Assembly (NCBI GenBank): GCA_013322215.1
Contig: JAAMEZ010000002.1
Span: forward strand, 186,001-250,000
Direction of reading: 5' to 3'
From: Martinezella rhizogenes
GTDB lineage: Bacteria > Pseudomonadota > Alphaproteobacteria > Rhizobiales > Rhizobiaceae
DNA: 64,000 nt
Shown: positions 1 through 9,591 of the stretch, piece after piece
Layout of the letters: each line of letters starts with the position of its first letter
How positions within the stretch are numbered: the stretch's first letter is position 1
Notes under the pieces: model-generated
Told to the model about the DNA's origin: nothing
The model's input: the letters and a program-made list of their open reading frames with translations, nothing else
The model's database searches: none
Made by a program: the position numbers and the translations under genes

Positions 1-344
1 ATTTCATCGGCAAGAGGCTGTCGACACGCTTCGGTCTGACCGCCGCCGACCGCGGCCAGCTTGTGGGCCTGAAGCCGATCGACACCGCGAAAGAGTTCCA
101 TGCCGGCGCGCATATTTTGAAGGAGGGCGCCCGACCCTCGACCGTGAACGATCAGGGCCATGTTTCCTCGGTCTGCTTCTCGCCCACTCTCGGCCATTCG
201 ATCGCGCTGGCTTTCCTGAAGTCGGGCCGGGAGCGCATCGGCGAGCGCGTGACAGTCTGGGACGGATTGCGCGGCGAGGAAGTGGCGGCAGAGGTCTGCA
301 GCCCGGTCTTCATCGATCCGGACAACAAGAAGCTTCAGGGATGA
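1..344 (+). CDS. soxA: Sarcosine oxidase alpha subunit, C-terminal fragment
   Basis: The last 113 codons of a gene that begins before the window; reading starts at base 3. The residues run from FIGKR through VGLKPID to a TGA at 342-344. This matches the C-terminal aminomethyltransferase-like part of the alpha subunit of heterotetrameric sarcosine oxidase, which oxidatively demethylates sarcosine in the cytoplasm. The soxG gene follows after 7 bases, as in soxBDAG operons. The catalytic beta subunit would lie upstream, outside the window. The 5' truncation is only the window edge. Confidence 0.85.
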   Translation, partial: FIGKRLSTRFGLTAADRGQLVGLKPIDTAKEFHAGAHILKEGARPSTVNDQGHVSSVCFSPTLGHSIALAFLKSGRERIGERVTVWDGLRGEEVAAEVCSPVFIDPDNKKLQG

Positions 345-351
345 GGGATCG

Positions 352-906
352 ATGAGCGTCGCTTTTCAGAACAGGCATGTGCTGGAAGATCATATTTCCG
401 GCTTCGAGGCTGCAGCCAATCCGAATCATCTCGCGGTGGTGCGCCGCCCGGCCATCTTCTCCGTGCTTGGCAGGGCGGGAGATCAGGACGGCGTTTTGGC
501 AAGCCTGAAGGCGTTGAAGGACGTATCGGTTCGCGATGCCGGACCTAGAGAATGGTTCGTGGTATCGGAGACGCTCGGCGCCGATAGTATGGCGCGGGAT
601 CTCTTCACGCTCGATCCGGCTCGTGCCTCCTTCTTCGAGCAAAGTGACGGGCGCGTACTGCTCCACATTTCCGGCCCCAACGTCCCTCGCATCCTCGCCA
701 AATGCGTCGCCGTCGATTTGCATCCGCAGGTTTTTGCCGAGGGCCATTCGGCCAATATGCTCTGCTGTCATGTCAGCGCCAATGTTGCGCGCACTGGCCC
801 CGATCGCTTCGAAATCATCGTGCCGCGTTCCTATGCCGGCAGCGTGTTCGAAGAGATCATGGAGATGGGCCGCGAGTTCGCGCTTACGGCGGGCTTCACC
901 GACTGA
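352..906 (+). CDS. soxG: Sarcosine oxidase gamma subunit
   Basis: A 184-residue soluble protein, the usual size of SoxG. It resembles the GcvT-like fold of the gamma subunit, with the stretch HISGPNVPRILAK near residue 105 and no signal peptide. The gamma subunit is structural in the alpha-beta-gamma-delta sarcosine oxidase that makes glycine, hydrogen peroxide and methylene-THF. The ATG lies 7 bases after the soxA stop and is preceded by GAGGGAT. The identification rests on similarity remembered from the family plus the soxA context; the gamma subunit has no catalytic motif to check. Confidence 0.85.
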   Translation: MSVAFQNRHVLEDHISGFEAAANPNHLAVVRRPAIFSVLGRAGDQDGVLASLKALKDVSVRDAGPREWFVVSETLGADSMARDLFTLDPARASFFEQSDGRVLLHISGPNVPRILAKCVAVDLHPQVFAEGHSANMLCCHVSANVARTGPDRFEIIVPRSYAGSVFEEIMEMGREFALTAGFTD

Positions 907-1125
907 AAAGCCTTATGTTGCCTGATGTCGAATGCCTTGCTGGCCAGCTTGCGCATGTGATGGCCGATGGCGCGATCCGAACAATTGCGATGGCGCAAAC
1001 AGGCATATCGGTTTCGCAGTTCGGGCTATTTGGCCTATCGGATAGTCTCTAGGTTTCCTCTCAAATACGGCCGGTCGCACGGGAAGACACCCGACGGCTT
1101 CGTGCCGAAAACAGGGGATTCCCAG

Positions 1126-3552
1126 ATGAAAAGCCATGCCAAGGTCGTCGTCATCGGTGGCGGTGTCGTCGGATGTTCGGTGCTCTATCACCTGACGAAA
1201 TTCGGCTGGAAGGATGTGGTGCTGCTCGAGCGCTCCGAACTGACATCCGGCTCGACCTGGCATGCCGCCGGCGGCATGCATACGATCAACGGCGATCCAA
1301 ACGTTGCCAAGCTACAGAAATATACGGTCGAGCTCTACAAGGAGATCGAGGAATATTCCGGCCAGGACATCGGTCTGCACCTGACCTCCGGCCTGATGCT
1401 GGCCGCCACGCCGCAGCGCTTCGACTGGTTGAAGTCCATTCTCGCCAAGGGCCGCTACAATGGCCTTGAAGCGACGCTGCTGACGCCGAAGGAAGCGCAT
1501 GAGATGATGCCGCTTCTCGACCCCGATCAGTTCGTTGGCGCGCTTTACGATCCCGTCGAAGGCCATCTCGACCCCTATGGCACCACACATGCCTATGCCC
1601 GTTCGGCCAAGAAGAACGGTGCCGAGATCTACCTGCATACCAAGGTGGAAGAGCTGGTGCAGCGCGAGGATGGCTCCTGGCGCGTCATCACCAACCAGGG
1701 CGAGATCATCGCCGAGCATGTGGTCAACGCCGCCGGCCTCTGGGCGCGCGAAGTCGGCCGCATGGTGGGGCTCGAGCTGCCGGTGCTCGCCATGGAGCAT
1801 ATGTACCTCATTACCGAGGACATGCCCGAGGTCATCGACTTCAACAAGACGACAGGCAAGGAGCTGATGCACTGCGTCGACTTCGACGGCGAGATCTATC
1901 TGCGCCAGGAGCGGCAGGGCATGCTGATGGGCACCTATGAAAAGGCATGTCGCCCATGGTCGCCGGTGACGACGCCCTGGGATTTCGGCCACGAGTTGCT
2001 GGCCGAGGATATCGAGCGCATCACGCCGGAGCTGGAAGTCGGCTTCCGCCATTTCCCGGCCTTCAACAATGCCGGTATCAAGCGGATCATCAACGGCCCG
2101 TTCACCTTCTCGCCGGATGGTAATCCGCTTGTCGGCCCGGTGCGCGGGCTTCGCAATTACTGGTCGGCCTGCGCCGTCATGGCCGGCTTCAGCCAGGGCG
2201 GCGGCGTCGGTCTCGCGCTCGCCAACTGGATGATCTACGGCGATCCGGGCTTCGACGTCTTCGCCATGGACGTTTCCCGCTATGGCGACTACGCGACGCT
2301 CGCCTATACGAATGCCAAGGTGCGCGAGAACTATGCCCGCCGCTTCTCGATCCGCTATCCGAACGAGGAGCTGCCGGCCGCGCGCCCGCTGCTGACGACA
2401 CCGATCTACGACAAGTTGAAGGAGGCCGGCGGCGTCTTCGGTGCTTACTACGGTCTCGAACAGGCATTGTGGTTCGCGCCGAAGGGTGAGGTCGATCAAT
2501 TCTCCTGGCGCCGTTCCAACGATTTCGATGTCGTCGGCGCCGAAGCCAAGGCAGTGCGCGAGAGCGTCGGCCTGATGGAGACCTCGGGCTTTGCCAAATA
2601 TTCGGTCAAGGGACCGGGCGCCGAAGCCTTCCTCGACAGGCTACTGACCTGCCGTATCCCGGCCGTGGGTCGCATGACGCTGGCGCCGATGTTGAAGCAT
2701 GACGGCAAGCTGATCGGCGATTTCACGCTGGCGAAGCTCGGTGAGGGGGATTTCCTTCTCATCGGCTCCGGCATTGCCGAAGCCTATCATATGCGCTGGT
2801 TCGAAAGCCTGTTGCCGAAGGATGGTTCGGTCGAGCTGAAAGCACTCGGTCTTTCGCTGCTCGGCCTCTCGATTGCTGGTCCGAACGCCCGCAAGCTGCT
2901 GCAGAAGCTGACCCATCAGGATCTCTCGACTGCCGTGTTCCCCTTCATGTCGATCCGCCGCATGGATATCGGCATGGCGCCCGCGATTGTCGGCCGCGTC
3001 TCCTATACGGGCGATCTCGGCTATGAGATCTGGATGAAGCCGGAGCATCAGCGTTATATCTTCGACCTTCTGATGCAGGAAGGCGCCGAGTTCGATATCC
3101 GCCTCTTCGGGCTGAGAGCGCTGAATGCGCTGCGCCTCGACAAGTCCTATGGCAGCTGGGCACGCGAATACCGGCCGCTCTACGGGCCGTTCGAGGCCGG
3201 TCTCAACCGATTCGTGGCGCTGTCCAAGGAAGCTGATTTCATCGGCAAGGCGGCTGCCGCCAAAGAGAAGGCGGAGGGTGGCACCTTGCGGCTGCGCACC
3301 TTCATCCTTTCGGCGGGGGATGCCGACGTCATCGGCGACGAGCCGATCTATCACAATGGCGCGGTTTGCGGCTGGGTGACGTCGGGTGGCTATGCGCACG
3401 GCTCCGGCCTTTCGGTCGCCGTCGGTTATGTGCCGAAGGAAATCGCCGACGAGACGCAGGGATGGTCGATCGAATTGCTCGGCGAACTCTTGCCGGCAAA
3501 GCTGCAGGCCGAGCCGCTGTTCGATGCGGATGGCGCCAGGATGCGCGCGTAA
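1126..3552 (+). CDS. FAD-dependent dimethylglycine/sarcosine dehydrogenase with GcvT domain
   Basis: An 808-residue flavoprotein. The N-terminus has the dinucleotide-binding GGGVVG at residues 11-16, and GSTWHAAGG at 42-50 carries the His46 expected to hold FAD covalently in the DMGDH/sarcosine dehydrogenase family. A DAO domain fills the first half; a GcvT aminomethyltransferase domain and barrel follow from about residue 420. The ATG at 1126 is preferred over in-frame codons from 967 because AGGGGAT precedes it and the FAD motif then sits at the usual distance. It probably demethylates dimethylglycine or sarcosine, passing one-carbon units to THF, and fits the adjacent sox operon as glycine-betaine catabolism. 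The exact substrate is inferred. Confidence 0.85.
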   Translation: MKSHAKVVVIGGGVVGCSVLYHLTKFGWKDVVLLERSELTSGSTWHAAGGMHTINGDPNVAKLQKYTVELYKEIEEYSGQDIGLHLTSGLMLAATPQRFDWLKSILAKGRYNGLEATLLTPKEAHEMMPLLDPDQFVGALYDPVEGHLDPYGTTHAYARSAKKNGAEIYLHTKVEELVQREDGSWRVITNQGEIIAEHVVNAAGLWAREVGRMVGLELPVLAMEHMYLITEDMPEVIDFNKTTGKELMHCVDFDGEIYLRQERQGMLMGTYEKACRPWSPVTTPWDFGHELLAEDIERITPELEVGFRHFPAFNNAGIKRIINGPFTFSPDGNPLVGPVRGLRNYWSACAVMAGFSQGGGVGLALANWMIYGDPGFDVFAMDVSRYGDYATLAYTNAKVRENYARRFSIRYPNEELPAARPLLTTPIYDKLKEAGGVFGAYYGLEQALWFAPKGEVDQFSWRRSNDFDVVGAEAKAVRESVGLMETSGFAKYSVKGPGAEAFLDRLLTCRIPAVGRMTLAPMLKHDGKLIGDFTLAKLGEGDFLLIGSGIAEAYHMRWFESLLPKDGSVELKALGLSLLGLSIAGPNARKLLQKLTHQDLSTAVFPFMSIRRMDIGMAPAIVGRVSYTGDLGYEIWMKPEHQRYIFDLLMQEGAEFDIRLFGLRALNALRLDKSYGSWAREYRPLYGPFEAGLNRFVALSKEADFIGKAAAAKEKAEGGTLRLRTFILSAGDADVIGDEPIYHNGAVCGWVTSGGYAHGSGLSVAVGYVPKEIADETQGWSIELLGELLPAKLQAEPLFDADGARMRA

Positions 3553-3859
3553 AGTCGCGGTTCAGACGACTATTATGGCGGGCCTGACGAGGTCCGCCTC
3601 TGACAAAAGCTCTTCAAAGCGCACGCGTCGCTTGACGGTTTTGGCTAATTTTGAGCCACGACCTGCCGCTTTCGTGTCATTTTTGGTCGGATTCGCATCA
3701 GCGCACGGCGATTTGAAAAGAATTTGTCAATTTCTCGCCTTTTTGGCTTCACATTTCCTTCGAAACCAGTATGGAATCGCGGCCATAGGCCTCTAGAAGG
3801 AACCTAAAAAAGTAATAAGAGATGTGGTCGTATGACGCCGCATCCAGGGGAAATGACAT
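3553..3859 (+). other. Non-coding stretch upstream of livH
   Basis: 307 bases with no credible gene. An imperfect GGCGG...CCGCC inverted repeat at about 3575-3599 lies just after the dehydrogenase stop and could be a weak transcription end. The last 150 bases are more AT-rich than the flanks, as expected for the livHMGF promoter, but no single promoter could be fixed. The livH ribosome site is AGGGGA, 8 bases before its ATG. Confidence 0.5.
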
Positions 3860-4762
3860 ATGGATTATTTTATCCAGCAGCTCTTAAACGGGCTGACTCT
3901 CGGGTCGATCTACGGCCTGATCGCCATTGGTTATACCATGGTTTACGGCATCATCGGCATGATCAACTTTGCCCACGGTGACGTTTTCATGCTCGGCGGT
4001 TTCGCTGCTCTCATCACCTATCTGGTTCTCGTTTCGCTCTTCGCCGGCCTGCCGGTTGCGATCATGCTGCTTGTCATGCTGATTGTCGCCATGCTGATGA
4101 CGAGCCTATGGAATTGGGTGATCGAGCGGGTGGCTTATCGGCCGCTGCGCGGTTCGTTCCGCCTTGCGCCGCTGATCACGGCGATCGGCATGTCGATCGT
4201 TCTGTCGAATTTCATCCAGGTCGCACAGGGTCCGCGTAACAAGCCGATCCCGACGCTTGTGGGTGATGTCTACAATTTCGGCGGCGTCTCGCTGTCCCTG
4301 AAGCAGATCATCATCTTCGTCGTCACCGTCGTGCTGCTTGCCGCCTTCTGGTACATCGTCAACAAGACGGCGCTTGGGCGCGCCCAGCGGGCCACTGAAC
4401 AGGACCGCAAGATGGCGGCGCTGCTCGGCATCAATGTCGACCGTACCATCTCCATCACCTTCATCATGGGTGCGGCGCTCGCTGCGGTCGCCGGCACGAT
4501 GTATCTGATGTATTATGGCGTCGCCAACTTCACGGACGGCTTCGTGCCGGGTGTCAAGGCCTTCACGGCGGCCGTTCTGGGCGGCATCGGCTCGCTTCCG
4601 GGCGCTGTTCTCGGTGGTCTGATGATCGGCTTCATCGAGTCGTTCTGGTCTGGCAATTTTCCCATCGCGTATAAGGATGTCGCCACATACGGTATCCTAG
4701 CCTACGTGCTGATCTTCAAGCCGACGGGTATTCTCGGCCGGCCGGAAGTCGAAAAGGTATAA
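3860..4762 (+). CDS. livH: Branched-chain amino acid ABC transporter permease LivH
   Basis: A 300-residue polytopic inner-membrane protein. It begins with the family-typical [19 protein letters not shown] and contains [14 protein letters not shown] near residues 35-48, a hallmark of LivH permeases. About eight hydrophobic segments follow, and the [14 protein letters not shown] motif near residue 240 is the coupling region. It forms the translocation pore with LivM. It is the first gene of a tight livHMGF operon, with 4 bases to livM. Confidence 0.93.
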   Translation: MDYFIQQLLNGLTLGSIYGLIAIGYTMVYGIIGMINFAHGDVFMLGGFAALITYLVLVSLFAGLPVAIMLLVMLIVAMLMTSLWNWVIERVAYRPLRGSFRLAPLITAIGMSIVLSNFIQVAQGPRNKPIPTLVGDVYNFGGVSLSLKQIIIFVVTVVLLAAFWYIVNKTALGRAQRATEQDRKMAALLGINVDRTISITFIMGAALAAVAGTMYLMYYGVANFTDGFVPGVKAFTAAVLGGIGSLPGAVLGGLMIGFIESFWSGNFPIAYKDVATYGILAYVLIFKPTGILGRPEVEKV

Positions 4763-4766
4763 CGCC

Positions 4767-6158
4767 ATGGCAAATTCAAACTTCGTTGCAGGCAAGACCG
4801 CACCCGGCCTTGTCCAGAAAGGGATTACGGACGCCCTCTGGGCCGCGATCATCGCCTTCGGCATGTTCGTCCTCTATATCGGTCTCAAGACCGATCAGAA
4901 CATGGACAACAAGCTGATCATCGTGCAGCGCTGGGGCCTTCTGGCGACGATCGTGGCAATCGCCGCCGTCGGCCGCTTTATCATGACGGTCTTCGTTCAG
5001 CCTTATCTGGCGGCGCGAAAGGCGGCCAAGGCCAAGGTCGTGCAGGTGGAGGGCGAGCCCAGCTTCGCCTCCAGACACTTCAACAAGATCGCCCTTGTGC
5101 TTCTGCTCATCTATCCGATAGCGGCGGTGGTGCTCCTCGGCCCGCAGGGATCGCTGACCTATGTCGACAATTTCGGCATCCAGATCCTCATCTACGTGAT
5201 GCTCGCATGGGGTCTGAACATCGTCGTCGGTCTCGCCGGTCTGCTTGACCTGGGATATGTCGCCTTCTATGCGGTCGGCGCCTATTCCTATGCGCTGTTG
5301 TCGATGCATTTCGGCCTGTCCTTCTGGCTGCTTCTGCCGATATCTGGCATTCTGGCAGCGCTTTGGGGCATGATCCTCGGCTTTCCGGTCCTGCGCCTGC
5401 GGGGTGACTATCTGGCGATCGTGACGCTGGCCTTCGGGGAAATCATCCGTATCGTGCTGACCAACTGGACCGATGTGACGCAGGGAAGCTTCGGCATCTC
5501 CAACATCACCAAGGCGTCGCTCTTCGGCATCTATACCTTCGATATGAAGGATCCGCACAACTTCGTCCGCAGCTTCGGTCTGCCGATCTCGTCTGCTTGG
5601 TACAAGATCTTCCTGTTCTACGTCATCCTGTTGCTCTGCATGCTGACCGCCTATGTGACGATCCGCCTGCGTCGGATGCCGATCGGACGTGCGTGGGAAG
5701 CGCTGCGCGAGGATGAAATCGCTTGCCGCTCGCTCGGCATCAATACGGTGACGACGAAGCTCACGGCTTTTGCCACCGGCGCGATGTTCGGCGGCTTCGC
5801 AGGGTCGTTCTTCGCGGCACGTCAGGGTTTCGTCTCGCCGGAATCCTTCGTCTTCCTCGAATCCGCCGTGATCCTTGCCATCGTCGTTCTCGGCGGCATG
5901 GGATCGCTGAAGGGCATCGCGATTGCCGCGATCGCCATGGTCGGCGGCACCGAGCTGCTGCGCGACATGGATTTCCTCAAGCTGATCTTCGGGCCGGACT
6001 TCACCCCGGAACTCTACCGCATGCTGATCTTCGGCCTTGCCATGGTGGTCGTGATGATCTTCAAGCCGCGCGGCTTTGTCGGCACGCGTGAGCCAACCGC
6101 CTTCCTCAAGGAGCGAAAAGCGATCTCCGGCAGCTTTACCAAGGAGGGCCACGGCTGA
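4767..6158 (+). CDS. livM: Branched-chain amino acid ABC transporter permease LivM
   Basis: A 463-residue inner-membrane permease. The N-terminal ~120 residues add two or three hydrophobic segments and a charged linker before the conserved LivM core, which contains [21 protein letters not shown] and [13 protein letters not shown]. The coupling motif [14 protein letters not shown] lies near residue 380. The length resembles long LivM forms such as E. coli LivM (about 425 aa). Its stop codon overlaps the livG start by one base (TGATG), indicating translational coupling. It pairs with LivH. Confidence 0.93.
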   Translation: MANSNFVAGKTAPGLVQKGITDALWAAIIAFGMFVLYIGLKTDQNMDNKLIIVQRWGLLATIVAIAAVGRFIMTVFVQPYLAARKAAKAKVVQVEGEPSFASRHFNKIALVLLLIYPIAAVVLLGPQGSLTYVDNFGIQILIYVMLAWGLNIVVGLAGLLDLGYVAFYAVGAYSYALLSMHFGLSFWLLLPISGILAALWGMILGFPVLRLRGDYLAIVTLAFGEIIRIVLTNWTDVTQGSFGISNITKASLFGIYTFDMKDPHNFVRSFGLPISSAWYKIFLFYVILLLCMLTAYVTIRLRRMPIGRAWEALREDEIACRSLGINTVTTKLTAFATGAMFGGFAGSFFAARQGFVSPESFVFLESAVILAIVVLGGMGSLKGIAIAAIAMVGGTELLRDMDFLKLIFGPDFTPELYRMLIFGLAMVVVMIFKPRGFVGTREPTAFLKERKAISGSFTKEGHG

Positions 6159-7030
6159 TGAACGCTGTGACCACAACCCCCGACGACATTCTGCTGAAGG
6201 TCGATCACCTGTCGATGAAGTTCGGCGGCCTGATGGCGATCAACGACTTCTCGTTCGAAGCGAAGCGCGGCGACATCACGGCGCTGATCGGCCCGAATGG
6301 CGCCGGCAAGACCACGGTGTTCAACTGCATCACCGGCTTCTACAAACCGACGATGGGTATGATCACGCTCAACCAGAAGGCCGGCAAGGAATACCTCCTG
6401 GAGCGGCTTCCGGATTTCCGGATCACGCGCGAAGCCAAGGTGGCGCGTACCTTCCAGAACATCCGCCTGTTTTCGGGCCTCACCGTGCTCGAAAACCTGC
6501 TGGTCGCGCAGCACAACAAGCTGATGCGTGCCTCCGGCTATACGATCCTCGGTCTGCTCGGCATCGGCCGCTATCGTTCTGAGGCGAAGAATGCGATCGA
6601 GTTGGCGCGTTTCTGGCTGGAAAAGGCTGATCTGATCGATCGCGCCGACGATCCCGCAGGCGACCTTCCTTACGGAGCGCAACGTCGCCTGGAAATCGCC
6701 CGCGCCATGTGCACGGGTCCGGAACTTCTTTGCCTGGACGAGCCGGCGGCCGGTCTCAATCCTCGCGAGTCTCTGGTCCTGAACGAATTCCTACGCAGCA
6801 TCCGCAAGGACACCGGCACATCGATCCTGCTGATCGAACACGACATGTCCGTGGTCATGGAAATTTCCGACCATGTCATCGTGCTCGAATATGGGCAGAA
6901 GATTGCCGACGGCACGCCGGATGAGGTCAAGAACGACCCTCGAGTGATCGCCGCCTATCTGGGCGTCGAAGATGAGGAAGTGGAAGAGGTGATTGCCGAA
7001 GTCGAACACCTCCAAGAGGGTGAACATTGA
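6158..7030 (+). CDS. livG: Branched-chain amino acid ABC transporter ATP-binding protein LivG
   Basis: A 290-residue ABC ATPase. Walker A GPNGAGKT is at about residues 45-52, the signature is the LivG-like YGAQRRLEIARAM, and Walker B is LLCLDEPAAGL, followed by the H-loop LIEHDM. The C-terminal tail is acidic (EDEEVEEVIAEVE), longer than usual and of unknown role. It sits on the cytoplasmic face with LivF. It overlaps livM and livF by one base each. Confidence 0.93.
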   Translation: MNAVTTTPDDILLKVDHLSMKFGGLMAINDFSFEAKRGDITALIGPNGAGKTTVFNCITGFYKPTMGMITLNQKAGKEYLLERLPDFRITREAKVARTFQNIRLFSGLTVLENLLVAQHNKLMRASGYTILGLLGIGRYRSEAKNAIELARFWLEKADLIDRADDPAGDLPYGAQRRLEIARAMCTGPELLCLDEPAAGLNPRESLVLNEFLRSIRKDTGTSILLIEHDMSVVMEISDHVIVLEYGQKIADGTPDEVKNDPRVIAAYLGVEDEEVEEVIAEVEHLQEGEH

Positions 7031-7758
7031 TGGCGGCGCAACCACTTCTGAAAGTCGCGGGTGTCGAAACCTATTACGGCAATATCCGCGCTCTTGCCGG
7101 CGTCGACATCGAAGTCAACAGCGGCGAGATCGTCAGCCTGATCGGCGCCAACGGTGCCGGCAAATCGACGCTGATGATGACGATCTGCGGCAGCCCGCAG
7201 GCGCGCACCGGCTCGGTCACCTTCGACGGTCGCGATATCACGCGCATGCCGACGCATGAGATTGCCCGGCTTCGCATCGCGCAGTCGCCGGAGGGGCGGC
7301 GCATCTTCCCGCGCATGACGGTCTACGAAAACCTGCAGATGGGGGCGAGCCTCGACAAGCTCAAATACTTCAGCGAGGACGTCGAGAAGATCTTCACGCT
7401 CTTCCCGCGCTTGAAGGAGCGACAGTCGCAGCGCGGCGGTACGCTTTCGGGCGGCGAGCAGCAGATGCTGTCGATCGGCCGTGCGCTGATGGCACGCCCC
7501 AAGCTGTTGCTTCTCGACGAGCCGTCGCTCGGTCTGGCGCCGCTGATCGTCAAAGGCATTTTCGAAGCCATCAAGGTCCTGAACCAGACTCAGGGGCTGA
7601 CCGTGTTCCTCGTCGAGCAGAACGCCTTTGCGGCGCTGAAGCTTTCAGACCGCGCCTATGTGATGGTCAACGGCCGGGTGACGATGAGCGGTTCGGGCAA
7701 GGAACTGCTCGCCAATCCGGAAGTGCGCGCCGCCTATCTCGAAGGCGGACATCATTGA
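7030..7758 (+). CDS. livF: Branched-chain amino acid ABC transporter ATP-binding protein LivF
   Basis: A 242-residue ABC ATPase. Walker A GANGAGKST is at about 38-46, the signature is LSGGEQQMLSIGRAL, and Walker B is LLLLDEPSLGL. The ATG at 7030 overlaps the livG stop (TGATG); an in-frame TTG three bases earlier is less likely. It is the second ATPase of the LIV importer, which in rhizobia also takes up GABA and other amino acids (family knowledge). Confidence 0.93.
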   Translation: MAAQPLLKVAGVETYYGNIRALAGVDIEVNSGEIVSLIGANGAGKSTLMMTICGSPQARTGSVTFDGRDITRMPTHEIARLRIAQSPEGRRIFPRMTVYENLQMGASLDKLKYFSEDVEKIFTLFPRLKERQSQRGGTLSGGEQQMLSIGRALMARPKLLLLDEPSLGLAPLIVKGIFEAIKVLNQTQGLTVFLVEQNAFAALKLSDRAYVMVNGRVTMSGSGKELLANPEVRAAYLEGGHH

Positions 7759-7782
7759 GTTTCGTTTCGCGGAGAATTTGAG

Positions 7783-8136
7783 ATGCAGGGACTTCTCTTC
7801 GACAGCGATACCGGCGGCCGCATGGTCATCCGCGCTGTTATCGTCATCCTGGGTTTCTGGACCGCATGGCGCGCCGGCCGCGCCGTCGCGTCCAACTGGG
7901 AAACCTATCCGCTTGTCGTCATCTACAGCTTTCTGATCGGCCTTGGCCTGCAGTTTCTGCATCATGCGCTGTTCAGCGGCCCGGTGTTCGACGTCACTAT
8001 CTACATCATCGACGTCGTACTTCTGCTCGTCTTTGCGACGGCGGGGTACAGGTATCGGCGTACCGATCAGATGGTGAATAATTATTACTGGCTCTATGAA
8101 AAGACCTCGGCCTTTTCTTGGAAGAAGAAGAATTGA
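7783..8136 (+). CDS. Small membrane protein in the liv operon (DUF6867-like)
   Basis: 117 residues with three hydrophobic stretches (about 15-32, 42-60 and 68-86) and a basic C-terminus ending WKKKN. It lies 24 bases after livF and before livJ. Proteins of this kind occur at this place in liv operons of Rhizobiales, and I assign it tentatively to the DUF6867 family. No enzymatic motif is visible. A role in assembly or regulation of the LIV transporter is only an inference from position. Confidence 0.75.
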   Translation: MQGLLFDSDTGGRMVIRAVIVILGFWTAWRAGRAVASNWETYPLVVIYSFLIGLGLQFLHHALFSGPVFDVTIYIIDVVLLLVFATAGYRYRRTDQMVNNYYWLYEKTSAFSWKKKN

Positions 8137-8321
8137 CAGTGCGCCTAAACTAGGCACAGTCTGCGTACAACCAAGAGCGTCACCCAGCCCATAAAAAACA
8201 GACGGGAACGGGCCGGGTCATGCTTCCAGAGTTCGGAATGCAAGCGTTACCGGCGTGATGATTGGTGGGTATCGCGCAGGGCAGATCAAACGGAACCCGC
8301 TTAAAAATTGGGAGTAATAAT

Positions 8322-9443
8322 ATGAAGAAGTATCTTCTGTCGGCGGTGGCTTTGTCGGCGATGATCGCTTTCGGCGGCGTTGCGAAGGCAGACATCATTG
8401 TTGGCGTTGGCGGTCCGTTGACGGGCCCGAATGCTGCGTTTGGCGCGCAGCTTCAGAAGGGTGCAGAGCAGGCCGCTGCCGATATCAATGCAGCCGGCGG
8501 CATCAACGGGGAAAAGATCAAGATCGAACTCGGCGACGACGTCTCCGACGCCAAGCAGGGTGTTTCGGTTGCCAACAAGTTCGTCGCTGACGGCGTCAAG
8601 TTCGTTGTCGGTCACTTCAACTCGGGCGTTTCCATTCCGGCTTCGGAAGTCTACGCTGAAAACGGCATCCTGCAGATCACTCCCGCTTCGACCAACCCGC
8701 AATTCACCGAACGCGGCCTGTGGAACACCTTCCGTACTTGCGGTCGTGACGACCAGCAGGGCGAGGTTGCCGGCAAGTATATCGCCGACAATTTCAAGGG
8801 CGCCAAGGTTGCCGTCGTTCATGACAAGACCCCGTATGGTCAGGGCCTGGCTGACGAAACCAAGAAGAACCTCAACGCCGACGGCGTGAAGGAAGTTCTT
8901 TATGAAGGCATCACCCCCGGCGACAAGGACTACTCGGCCCTCATCGCCAAGATGAAGCAGGCTGGCGTCGACTTCGTATACTACGGCGGTCTGCATACCG
9001 AAGCCGGCCTCATCATGCGTCAGATGGCCGACCAGGGCGTGAAGGCTCACTTCATGTCGGGTGACGGTATCGTCTCGAACGAGCTGGCCTCGATCGCTGG
9101 CGATGCCGTTGACGGCACGCTGATGACCTTCGCTCCGGACCCGCGCAAGAACCCGGCTTCCGCCGATCTCGTCGCGAAGTTCCGCGCTGCCGGCTACGAG
9201 CCGGAAGGCTACACGCTCTACTCCTACTCGGCTCTGCAGGTTATCGCTGCCGCCGCCAAGGCTGCGGGTTCCAACGATCCGATGGCAGTTGCCGACGCGA
9301 TCAAGGCAAAGGGTCCGTTCAAGACCGCTATCGGCGACCTCGGCTTCAATGCCAAGGGCGACATCACCCGCCCGGACTACGTCATGTACAAGTGGTCCAA
9401 GGGTTCCGACGGCAAGTACAACTACGCCGAAATCGCGAAGTAA
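8322..9443 (+). CDS. livJ: Branched-chain amino acid ABC transporter substrate-binding protein
   Basis: A 373-residue periplasmic binding protein. The signal peptide is [20 protein letters not shown] followed by AKA, with cleavage before DIIVGV. The mature part has the LivJ/LivK fold markers [13 protein letters not shown] and [14 protein letters not shown]. The ATG at 8322 is chosen over upstream in-frame codons because GGGAGT precedes it by 7 bases and the signal peptide starts there. It follows livHMGF after a 185-base gap, which may hold its own promoter, and ends at a strong terminator. It binds leucine, isoleucine, valine and probably other amino acids. Confidence 0.93.
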   Translation: MKKYLLSAVALSAMIAFGGVAKADIIVGVGGPLTGPNAAFGAQLQKGAEQAAADINAAGGINGEKIKIELGDDVSDAKQGVSVANKFVADGVKFVVGHFNSGVSIPASEVYAENGILQITPASTNPQFTERGLWNTFRTCGRDDQQGEVAGKYIADNFKGAKVAVVHDKTPYGQGLADETKKNLNADGVKEVLYEGITPGDKDYSALIAKMKQAGVDFVYYGGLHTEAGLIMRQMADQGVKAHFMSGDGIVSNELASIAGDAVDGTLMTFAPDPRKNPASADLVAKFRAAGYEPEGYTLYSYSALQVIAAAAKAAGSNDPMAVADAIKAKGPFKTAIGDLGFNAKGDITRPDYVMYKWSKGSDGKYNYAEIAK

Positions 9444-9482
9444 GCTTTGCGATGCCGGTTTTCCGGCATAGGCAAGATCTGG

Positions 9483-9509
9483 AAAGCCCGGCCATTGGCC
9501 GGGCTTTTT
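9483..9509 (+). terminator. Rho-independent terminator after livJ
   Basis: A perfect 11-bp stem, 9483-9493 (AAAGCCCGGCC) with 9497-9507, a 3-base ATT loop and a run of five T. It closes the liv unit 40 bases after livJ. Confidence 0.92.
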
Positions 9510-9591
9510 CACATTCGCGATATCGGTTCGCCATTTCCTTCATGCCGAAGCTGCTTTAAGTCTGCCCCCGTATCGGCAGGAGGATCACAGT

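Noticed and set aside
1312..2499. A 395-codon minus-strand frame inside the dimethylglycine dehydrogenase gene
   Set aside because: Antisense shadow; the plus strand carries the FAD motif and covalent His.
4776..6176. A 466-codon minus-strand frame over livM
   Set aside because: The translation is a polar, His/Asp/Arg-rich sequence without domains, the mirror of a membrane protein gene. livM is certain.
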